Notes under the pieces: generated by a model | What the model saw: only the letters and a program-made list of their open reading frames with translations | Databases searched by the model: none | Told to the model about the DNA's origin: nothing | Program-made: the position numbers and the translations under genes | Origin: JAVMKJ01 sp031732875 | Lineage (GTDB): Bacteria; Pseudomonadota; Gammaproteobacteria; Competibacterales; Competibacteraceae | Reading direction: 5' to 3' | Assembly: GCA_031732875.1 (NCBI GenBank) | Contig: JAVMKL010000100.1 | Span: 1 to 5,810 of the forward strand | Length of the DNA: 5,810 bases | Shown: positions 1 to 4,621 of the stretch, one piece after another | Numbering within the stretch: position 1 is the first letter of the stretch | Layout of the letters: each line of letters opens with the position of its first letter

Positions 1-56
1 CCTTTGCCGCCCTTGGCGGGCGATCCTTTCACTTCAACGGTCTGGACGGACAAACC

Positions 57-881
57 ATGGCGTTCTGGCAGCGTCTGCGGGAAGACATCACCTGCGTTTT
101 CGATCGCGATCCGGCCGCGCGCGGTGCGATCGAGATCCTCACGGCTTACCCCGGCATCCACGCCGTACTGCTCCACCGGATCAATCACGCCCTGTGGAAC
201 CTGGGCCTCAAATGGCTGGCTCGCTTCCTGTCGACCATCACCCGCTGGCTGACCGGAATCGAAATTCATCCGGGCGCCAAAATCGGCCGGCGTTTCTTCA
301 TCGACCACGGTATGGGCGTGGTCATCGGTGAAACCGCCGAGATCGGCGACGATTGCACCCTCTATCAGGGCGTCACCCTCGGAGGAACCAGTTGGAACAA
401 GGGCAAGCGCCACCCGACCCTCGGCCACAACGTGGTGATCGGCGCCGGCGCCAAGGTACTGGGACCGTTCAAGGTCGGCGACAACGCCCGCATCGGCTCG
501 AATTCGGTGGTGATCAAGGAAGTGCCGGCCGGCGCCACGGTGGTCGGCGTGCCGGGCCGGGTGGTCGAGGCCGGCGGCGCCGTGGACGTACGCCGGGAAA
601 TCGCCCGCAAGCTGGGCTTCGACGCCTACGGCGCGACGCCCGATCTGCCTGACCCCGAGGCACATGCCATCAACCGAATGCTGGATCACATTCACGTTCT
701 CGACCGCACGGTCCGCCAGTTATGCCAGGCGCTCAGGGATGCCGGGATCGATCCGGGCGAACTGTGTTTGCCCGATTTGCAGGGATGCACGCTGCATTCG
801 GCCGCCAGCCGGGAAGGTTGGCCCGAGCAAAACGGCGGCGGCGCGGTCAAAATGAACCGGAATGTCGAGACGTCGACCTGA
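57..881 (+). CDS. cysE: Serine O-acetyltransferase CysE
   Basis: Cytosolic enzyme that transfers acetyl from acetyl-CoA to L-serine, giving O-acetylserine, the first committed step of cysteine synthesis. The 274-residue product has an alpha-helical N-terminus (about 1-65) followed by a left-handed beta-helix of hexapeptide repeats (about 68-168). The diagnostic stretch GIEIHPGAKIGRRFFIDHG places catalytic His at residue 84. Glu69 stands where the E. coli enzyme has Asp143, as is usual in the short Bacillus-type CysE class. GVTLGGT (105-111) and GAGAKVLG (129-136) are also present. The tail beyond residue 170 is about 100 residues, longer than in short family members, and does not end in the Ile tail that docks into CysK in E. 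coli. ATG 57 has a weak GGACGGA at 44-50. The same frame stays open to the window edge, so a longer N-terminus cannot be excluded. It leads the cysE-iscU-iscA operon, with its stop 8 bp before the next start. Confidence 0.95.
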   Translation: MAFWQRLREDITCVFDRDPAARGAIEILTAYPGIHAVLLHRINHALWNLGLKWLARFLSTITRWLTGIEIHPGAKIGRRFFIDHGMGVVIGETAEIGDDCTLYQGVTLGGTSWNKGKRHPTLGHNVVIGAGAKVLGPFKVGDNARIGSNSVVIKEVPAGATVVGVPGRVVEAGGAVDVRREIARKLGFDAYGATPDLPDPEAHAINRMLDHIHVLDRTVRQLCQALRDAGIDPGELCLPDLQGCTLHSAASREGWPEQNGGGAVKMNRNVETST

Positions 882-889
882 GCGCGATC

Positions 890-1306
890 ATGCAGGAGCT
901 GAGCGCGGCGGCGCGCGGACATTTCGAGCATCCCCGCAACGTCGGCGACCTGAATCCTGACGCCCCGGACGTCGCGACGGCGTGGGTCGGCGTGCCGGTC
1001 GGCGGGGAGATCCTGCGGTTGCACCTAAAGGTGGATGCCCGGGACACGATCATCACCGCCCGCTTCAAGGCCTACGGTTGCGGCTGGATGATCGCCTGTG
1101 GTTCGCTGCTGACCGAATGCATCGAGGGGCTGACGCTGGCCGAGGCCGAGCACTTCCGCCACCACGAGTTGGTCGAACAACTGGAGGTGCCGCCGGCGAA
1201 ACTGCACTGCGCCGTGCTGGCCGAAACCGCGCTCAAGGCCGCGTTGCGCGACTACGCTGGGAAACAGCCCCCCGCAACCCTTGCCCAAACCGATTCCCAA
1301 ACCTGA
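890..1306 (+). CDS. iscU: IscU-type Fe-S cluster scaffold, divergent: first ligand Cys missing
   Basis: 138-residue member of the IscU/NifU N-terminal family, which holds nascent [2Fe-2S] clusters made from sulfur of a cysteine desulfurase. HFEHPRNVG (11-19) matches the IscU start HYENPRNVG, which fixes ATG 890 although no good ribosome site is visible. AYGCG (61-65) keeps the second cysteine (Cys64, E. coli Cys63). KLHC (104-107) keeps His106 and Cys107 (E. coli His105/Cys106). The first ligand motif, ACGD in E. coli (Cys37, Asp39), reads VGGE at 37-40, so the cysteine is Gly38 and the Asp is Glu40. The LPPVK motif bound by chaperone HscA is VPPAK (100-104). Additional cysteines at 70 and 76 could conceivably compensate. 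It sits 8 bp after cysE and 21 bp before iscA. It may be a specialised scaffold, for example serving a nif-type pathway, or a carrier rather than a general scaffold; the family call is firm, the exact role is not. Confidence 0.85.
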   Translation: MQELSAAARGHFEHPRNVGDLNPDAPDVATAWVGVPVGGEILRLHLKVDARDTIITARFKAYGCGWMIACGSLLTECIEGLTLAEAEHFRHHELVEQLEVPPAKLHCAVLAETALKAALRDYAGKQPPATLAQTDSQT

Positions 1307-1314
1307 GTAATTGT

Positions 1315-1320
1315 GGAGGA
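1315..1320 (+). promoter_or_regulatory. Ribosome binding site of iscA
   Basis: GGAGGA lies 7 bases before ATG 1328. It decides the start: the in-frame GTG at 1313 would overlap this site and add five residues absent from IscA proteins. Confidence 0.75.
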
Positions 1321-1327
1321 CACCGTC

Positions 1328-1651
1328 ATGTCGATTACCCTGAGCGAGAAAGCCGCCGCCCGCGCCCACGCGTACCTGGCCAAACAGAACCAGGCCCAGG
1401 GCCTGCGGTTGGGCGTGCGCAACACCGGCTGTTCCGGCTACATGTACACCGTCGGACTGGCCGACGCGATCAATCCCGACGACCGGGTGTTCGAATCCCA
1501 GGGCGTCAGGATCGTGGTCAGCGCCGGGAACCTACCCTACCTGGAGGGCATGGAAGTGGATTACGCCAAATCGGGGCTCAACGAAGGTTTCCGCTTCCAC
1601 AACCCCAACGTCAAGGACACGTGCGGCTGCGGGGAGAGCTTCAGCGTCTGA
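1328..1651 (+). CDS. iscA: IscA, A-type Fe-S / iron carrier protein
   Basis: 107-residue A-type carrier, exactly the length of E. coli IscA. It is thought to bind iron or a Fe-S cluster and pass it to apo-proteins, especially [4Fe-4S] targets. It opens MSITLSEKAAARAHAYLA, close to the E. coli N-terminus. The family ligands are all present: Cys35 in NTGCSG, and Cys99 and Cys101 in the C-terminal DTCGCGESF. LNEGFRFHNPNVKD (84-97) is almost identical to the E. coli segment. The start has a clear GGAGGA. It is the last gene of the cysE-iscU-iscA set; no hscB, hscA or fdx follows, and the next 285 bases are non-coding. Confidence 0.97.
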   Translation: MSITLSEKAAARAHAYLAKQNQAQGLRLGVRNTGCSGYMYTVGLADAINPDDRVFESQGVRIVVSAGNLPYLEGMEVDYAKSGLNEGFRFHNPNVKDTCGCGESFSV

Positions 1652-1663
1652 GCGCGGGCGGAA

Positions 1664-1681
1664 GGCCGGGCGCGCCCGGCC
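1664..1681 (+). terminator. 18-bp perfect GC palindrome after iscA, possible terminator hairpin
   Basis: GGCCGGGCGCGCCCGGCC begins 12 bases after the iscA stop and is its own reverse complement. As RNA it gives at least a 7-bp all-GC stem with a 4-base loop. Its position suits the 3' end of the isc transcript. No U-run follows (next bases are CCGGTCCTT), so it is not a classical intrinsic terminator; it could be a pause or 3'-end stabilising structure. Confidence 0.45.
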
Positions 1682-1705
1682 CCGGTCCTTGGCGGGTGAC
1701 CGCGG

Positions 1706-1741
1706 CGTTCGAACGACAATACCGATACCCCGGATGCGGGG
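1706..1741. repeat. Two short inverted repeats in the iscA-SWIM spacer
   Basis: CGTTCGAACG at 1706-1715 is a perfect 10-bp palindrome. CCCCG GATG CGGGG at 1728-1741 is a 5-bp stem with a 4-base loop. Both lie in the non-coding spacer before the SWIM-protein gene. They may be operator-like or part of a folded leader; no known binding site is recognised. Confidence 0.4.
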
Positions 1742-1743
1742 AC

Positions 1744-1810
1744 GCCAAGTCTCGATCGTGGTCGAACCCCGCGCGATGCTGTGTCGCGCGCGATCAACCG
1801 GTGACTTGGC
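1744..1810. repeat. Nested inverted repeats upstream of the SWIM-gene promoter
   Basis: Three nested complementary pairs are visible. The outer pair is GCCAAGTC (1744-1751) with GACTTGGC (1803-1810). The middle pair is GATCG (1754-1758) with CGATC (1791-1795). The inner pair is CGCGCGA (1770-1776) with TCGCGCG (1784-1790) around a 7-base loop. Together they could form one interrupted hairpin about 67 bases long. It ends about 40 bases before the TATAAT of the next gene, so it could be an upstream regulatory site or a transcript-end structure. Confidence 0.45.
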
Positions 1811-1851
1811 CACGATACCCTGGCCAGCAAAGTCGCACATCGCGTTTGTAC

Positions 1852-1857
1852 TATAAT
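1852..1857 (+). promoter_or_regulatory. Candidate -10 box for the SWIM-protein gene
   Basis: A perfect TATAAT stands 79 bases before ATG 1937 in an otherwise GC-rich spacer. No good TTGACA-like box is found 16-18 bases upstream (AAAGTC at 1829 is the 17-spacer position), so the promoter would be weak or activator dependent. Confidence 0.45.
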
Positions 1858-1936
1858 TGTTCGTCGCACCCGCCCGCCGCGCCAGCGCGACGAAACTTCA
1901 AACACGAGCAGACTCTTGCGTAAGGTCCGATACGAT

Positions 1937-3736
1937 ATGGCTAGCGCCGAAGTAACCCACCGCTACCGGGAATTCACCGCTCCTTCCGGTGAAATCGACG
2001 CCTATTTGTTGGATTTGCCGCTGGACGGCGCGCGTCCCGAAGTCGAAATCGAAGCCGAAATCCGGCGACCCGATCTGGTTCGCGACGGCCTGCTGGTGCT
2101 CGGCGAGGTGCTGGCGAGCGATCTGCGCCGTCAAGCCAGCGACCGGGCTGACTATCTGGCCTATCTGCTGCGTCAGGGCAAGCGCGCCAACCAGGCAGTC
2201 TGGGATGCGCAAAAAGCCTTCCTCGCCGCCAAGTACGGCGAAGCCACCCAGCAGGAGGCGCCGCTCGATCCCCTGTTCAGCGTCGGCGCGGACGGCATCG
2301 ACATCGAAGTGTTCTCGCGCGACGAATCCACCTACGCCCGCCTGCACCTCAAAGCCGGCCACGCCTACCAGGCCGAACACGTCACGGCCGGCACCTCCCA
2401 TCTGAGCTTTACGCCGGCGCTGCGAGAGGCGCTGGCGGGCATCCGCTCCTATCGCCCCACCACCCTCCATGGCCGCCCGTCGGCTTCCGGCGACGCCAAG
2501 ACCGTGCGTGTCCCCTACCGCTGGTTGCGCGCCTTCGGGCAGGTGCAAGCGGCTTCCACCCTGCCCGCCGAACGGGTCCGCCTCGCTCCCGTCGACCTCT
2601 ACAACGTGCTGCTGAGCCTGCGCTTGCGCAAGGCCAAGACCGCGCCGCGCGCCTTGCGCTACGAACTGGTGCCCGGCGAATTGCCACGACTGGTGCTGGA
2701 ACCTTGGGAACAGGTATTGAGCGCCAGCGGATCACCCTACCAAAGCCATGCGCCGCAAGTGGTGCGCACCTGGGGTCGCCAGCGGTTGAGCCTGCTCGGT
2801 CGACTACTGCCACATACCAAGGCGGTGGACGTGTATTTGCTGGGCGCCGGCCTGCCGGCGTTTTACGTGCTGGATCTGGAATCGGCCAGCCTGACCCTGG
2901 CCTTGAGCGGCTGGACCGACAGCGGTTGGGCCGGCATCGCCACCTTCGATCTGCTCGCGCCCGGCGGCGGCGAAGATGAAGTCTTGGCCAAGCGCGTCGT
3001 CAAGCAGTTGACCGAACAACCCCTGACCTTGGACGCCTTGACCGAAAACCTGCGCCAGCCGCGCCAGATCATCCGGCAAGCGTTGTTGGGCGAACTGCTC
3101 AAGGGCACTTTGGTTCACGACATCGCCAGCGGTTTGTTCCACCATCGGCCGCTGCTGGCCCAACCGTTGGAACTGGATCGGCTGCGCTACCGCGACGCCC
3201 GCGAGGAACAGGCGCATCGGCTGCTGGCGACCCAAGATCAGGTTCAATTGACCCGCATTCACGATCTCGGCTTGGACGGCACCGCCATCGACGGCGAGGT
3301 ACAGGACCGCCAAGCCCATCGCCACTATCAAACCTCGTTCACCCTGGATCGGGAAGGCCGCACCGTCAAGGCGAGCTGCACCTGCGCCGAGTTCCGCCGC
3401 GCCGGTTTGAAGCAAGGCCCCTGCCCGCACATGATCGCGCTCCGGTTGCGCTACGCCCGCGAACAGGCCGCGCTGGAGCAGGCGCGGGAAACCGCCGAGG
3501 GCCGCCGGCTGATTCGCGCCGAAACCCGCACCCTGACCCGCCGTCAGGGTGAAGCGGTGTTGAGCTATCGGATTTCCTTGGACGAACGCCAGGTGTTGCT
3601 GCGCTGGGGCAACGATCCCCAGGCCCTCCGCCAGCAACGGCTGCTGTTCAACCGCGCCGACGAAGCCCGCGACGCTTATTTCGCCCGGCTCGACGGGCTG
3701 GCAAAACAGGGCTTTATCGACGCTAGTGGGGCATAA
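1937..3736 (+). CDS. Winged-helix / SWIM zinc-finger / WGR-like protein, probable retron partner
   Basis: 599 residues, cytosolic in appearance (no signal peptide or membrane segment seen). A SWIM zinc finger is clear: Cys481-x-Cys483-x12-Cys496-x-His498 (CTCAEF...GPCPHMIALRLRYARE). Just before it, about 353-407, the helix-rich LTLDALTENLRQPRQIIRQA segment followed by LVHDIASGLFHHRPL looks like a winged helix. The C-terminus (about 538-599), with YRISLDERQVLLRWGN and a following helix, resembles a WGR domain. The first 350 residues are not assigned. SWIM and WGR modules generally bind nucleic acids or proteins, and no catalytic motif is visible. I chose ATG 1937, with AAGG 11 bases upstream; TTG 1916 would add seven residues. 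It precedes a retron RNA and RT on the same strand. A winged-helix/SWIM protein matches my memory of the type XIII retron accessory component, so I infer it is the effector or a regulator. A SWIM protein unrelated to the retron is the alternative. Confidence 0.85.
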   Translation: MASAEVTHRYREFTAPSGEIDAYLLDLPLDGARPEVEIEAEIRRPDLVRDGLLVLGEVLASDLRRQASDRADYLAYLLRQGKRANQAVWDAQKAFLAAKYGEATQQEAPLDPLFSVGADGIDIEVFSRDESTYARLHLKAGHAYQAEHVTAGTSHLSFTPALREALAGIRSYRPTTLHGRPSASGDAKTVRVPYRWLRAFGQVQAASTLPAERVRLAPVDLYNVLLSLRLRKAKTAPRALRYELVPGELPRLVLEPWEQVLSASGSPYQSHAPQVVRTWGRQRLSLLGRLLPHTKAVDVYLLGAGLPAFYVLDLESASLTLALSGWTDSGWAGIATFDLLAPGGGEDEVLAKRVVKQLTEQPLTLDALTENLRQPRQIIRQALLGELLKGTLVHDIASGLFHHRPLLAQPLELDRLRYRDAREEQAHRLLATQDQVQLTRIHDLGLDGTAIDGEVQDRQAHRHYQTSFTLDREGRTVKASCTCAEFRRAGLKQGPCPHMIALRLRYAREQAALEQARETAEGRRLIRAETRTLTRRQGEAVLSYRISLDERQVLLRWGNDPQALRQQRLLFNRADEARDAYFARLDGLAKQGFIDASGA

Positions 3737-3766
3737 CCGACGTCATTAACATGATGGCCGATACAA

Positions 3767-3796
3767 TCGACTCGACTCTCCGCAATTCGACTCGAC
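3767..3796. repeat. Two direct copies of TCGACTCGAC, 20 bp apart
   Basis: Identical 10-mers at 3767-3776 and 3787-3796, exactly 20 bp (about two helical turns) apart, lie between the SWIM gene and the first small gene. The first follows a TACAAT (3762-3767) that could be a -10 box. The placement would suit an operator for the small gene pair; this is inference. Confidence 0.5.
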
Positions 3797-3820
3797 CGTA
3801 CATCGAAAGGGCTGGTTCTG

Positions 3821-4051
3821 ATGGATGTACGTATTGTCGGTCCTATCCTGGAAATCGAAACCATTGCGGAAGGCCACGGTATCCGAGAGCTTACCGATCT
3901 GCGGGAACACTATGGTCGCGGTAACTGGCGCAAGAAGAAAGGAATCGCCACGATCAAGCTCCCAGACGGTTCCACCGCTCAAGCAGAGGTCCATTGGTAT
4001 GAAGCCCACGGCATCGGCAAAGTCAAAATGAAACTGAAGAGGTGGATATGA
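3821..4051 (+). CDS. Small basic conserved-looking hypothetical protein (gene 1 of coupled pair)
   Basis: 76 residues, starting at ATG 3821 with AAAGGG nine bases upstream. The N-terminal half is IRELTDLREHYGRGNWRKKK (21-40), and the most striking segment is HWYEAHGIG (58-66), ending in the basic KVKMKLKRWI. I recall small proteins of unknown function with the same WRK-KG and HWYEAHGIG segments, but I cannot assign a function or family name. The protein looks net basic; its downstream partner is acidic. Its TGA overlaps the ATG of the next gene in the sequence ATGA, a sign of translational coupling. GC is lower than in the flanking genes (55% in bases 3901-3960 against 65% in 2581-2640), suggesting separate origin. 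A toxin-antitoxin-like or modifier pair is possible but unproven. Confidence 0.75.
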   Translation: MDVRIVGPILEIETIAEGHGIRELTDLREHYGRGNWRKKKGIATIKLPDGSTAQAEVHWYEAHGIGKVKMKLKRWI

Positions 4052-4275
4052 GCTTCGTCGTATGTATTGAAAAGGCCCCTTTTGGCGACTTTTCCACCGA
4101 AGACTTGACAGTGGGAAAGCTTTACGAGCTTGTCGAAGAAGGCGATTTGCATGGCATGATCCGTATCGTCGATGATTCCGGTGAAGATTATCTTTATCCC
4201 AAAAGGTTTTTTGCTCCCGTTCAAGTATCGACCGAAACGGCGGAACAGCTCCACAAGGCGCTGGTGGCAGCGTGA
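4048..4275 (+). CDS. Small acidic conserved-looking hypothetical protein (gene 2 of coupled pair)
   Basis: 75 residues, MSFVVCIEKAPFGDF at the N-terminus and VDDSGEDYLYP (41-51) in the middle. The latter resembles a widespread small-protein motif (a V-DESGEDYLYP segment) that I recognise but cannot name functionally. ATG 4048 overlaps the preceding stop (ATGA), and AAGAGG ends five bases upstream, so I prefer it to the in-frame GTG 4042. The product is acidic with no membrane segment. GC is 47% in bases 4081-4140, far below the neighbouring SWIM and RT genes. It ends 55 bases before the retron RNA. With the basic product of the previous gene it could form a complex; a toxin-antitoxin role is only one option. 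Confidence 0.78.
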   Translation: MSFVVCIEKAPFGDFSTEDLTVGKLYELVEEGDLHGMIRIVDDSGEDYLYPKRFFAPVQVSTETAEQLHKALVAA

Positions 4276-4306
4276 GCGCAGACTTTTTCAATTTAACCAA
4301 CAACCT

Positions 4307-4335
4307 TTGACAAGGGAGCGAAAAGCCCGTAGCGT
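4307..4335 (+). promoter_or_regulatory. Candidate promoter of the retron RNA
   Basis: A perfect TTGACA (4307-4312) stands just before the a1 repeat. With a 17-base spacer the -10 position is TAGCGT (4330-4335), a poor match that overlaps a1 by five bases. Transcription would then start inside a1 (about 4341), leaving about 17 paired bases. Read-through from the upstream genes is the alternative. Confidence 0.35.
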
Positions 4336-4358
4336 AATGATTGCTGGAGCGTGAGGCG
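4331..4358 (+). repeat. Retron a1 inverted repeat
   Basis: 28 bases complementary to a2 (4579-4606), one mismatch at T4338 against C4599. The core is GATTGCTGGAGCGTGAGGCG (4339-4358). Pairing with a2 closes the retron RNA and places the branch guanosine near the start of the reverse-transcribed template. Confidence 0.92.
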
Positions 4359-4376
4359 TTCCTCCATTAGCCGTTT

Positions 4377-4395
4377 GGGCGGCGTTGCGCCGTCC
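4377..4395 (+). other. msr hairpin of the retron RNA
   Basis: GGGCGGCG (4377-4384) pairs with CGCCGTCC (4388-4395) through eight pairs, one of them G-U, closing a TTG loop. It lies six bases after the candidate branch guanosine 4370. Retron RTs generally recognise such msr stem-loops. A competing pairing of GGCGTT (4381-4386) with AACGCC (4405-4410) exists. Confidence 0.75.
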
Positions 4396-4423
4396 GGGAA
4401 TTCCAACGCCACACACGCCACAA

Positions 4424-4551
4424 GGTAGGCTGTTCTTGGCCAGCTTCGCCAGTACCCGGCCACAGTTGTTGGCGGAGCTGGGCCAACCACGCCACCGCGG
4501 TTTCCGCCAACAACTGTGGGCGGGTACTGGCGGCTGGCCGGTGAGCCTACC
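4424..4551 (+). other. msd template: 44-bp interrupted hairpin
   Basis: Four perfectly paired blocks follow one another: GGTAGGCT 4424-4431 with 4544-4551 (8 bp); GGCCAGC 4438-4444 with 4533-4539 (7 bp); CGCCAGTACCCG 4447-4458 with 4521-4532 (12 bp); CCACAGTTGTTGGCGGA 4460-4476 with 4503-4519 (17 bp). A 26-base loop (4477-4502) caps it. Small bulges and a G-G mismatch (4459/4520) separate the blocks. CACAA 4419-4423 with TTGTG 4559-4563 could add five more pairs across a 7-base bulge. This is the expected template of a long stable msDNA hairpin. Confidence 0.9.
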
Positions 4552-4578
4552 GTGTCCCTTGTGAGAAGTAGCGGTTTG

Positions 4579-4606
4579 CGCCTCACGCTCCAGCAATCCT
4601 TACGCT
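4579..4606 (+). repeat. Retron a2 inverted repeat
   Basis: Reverse complement of a1 (4331-4358) apart from one base. It lies between the msd hairpin and the RT start at 4622, the standard retron position. Confidence 0.92.
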
Positions 4607-4621
4607 CGGTCTGGAAACGGC

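Larger units (their letters stand above)
4331..4606 (+). ncRNA. Retron msr-msd non-coding RNA
   Basis: Template and primer RNA from which the downstream RT makes branched msDNA. The expected parts occur in order. The a1 repeat (4331-4358) pairs with a2 (4579-4606) in 27 of 28 positions. TTAGC at 4367-4371 offers the priming guanosine at 4370, as in the TTAGC of the Ec86 retron. The msr hairpin is at 4377-4395 and the msd hairpin at 4424-4551. The RT starts 15 bases after a2. If synthesis begins next to a2 (about 4578) and stops at about 4420, the DNA would be about 160 nt, near the size of the myxobacterial msDNA Mx162; exact ends are inference. Outer limits follow the repeats; the transcript may extend beyond them. 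Confidence 0.9.

Noticed and set aside
1..56. End of an upstream gene
   Set aside because: All three plus frames stay open but the stretch is too short to recognise, so no feature is called.
722..889. Longer N-terminus for the IscU-like protein
   Set aside because: The added 56 residues overlap the end of cysE and are Arg-rich shadow sequence; the family start aligns with ATG 890.
982..1923. 313-codon plus-strand frame across iscU and iscA
   Set aside because: Out of frame with three firmly recognised genes and extremely Arg/Pro/Gly rich; shadow.
1898..3637. Reverse-strand frames of 216 and 277 codons over the SWIM gene
   Set aside because: Antisense shadows of a GC-rich gene; the plus-strand product has a clear SWIM motif through the same stretch.
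4172..4354. 60-codon frame running into the retron RNA
   Set aside because: Overlaps the second small gene in another frame and the a1 repeat; no ribosome site and no protein-like features.
4424..4551. Large hairpin read as a terminator, integron attC site or transposon end
   Set aside because: It has no U-run, no integrase-type core sites and no flanking transposase. Its position between a1/a2 and next to a retron RT explains it as msd.
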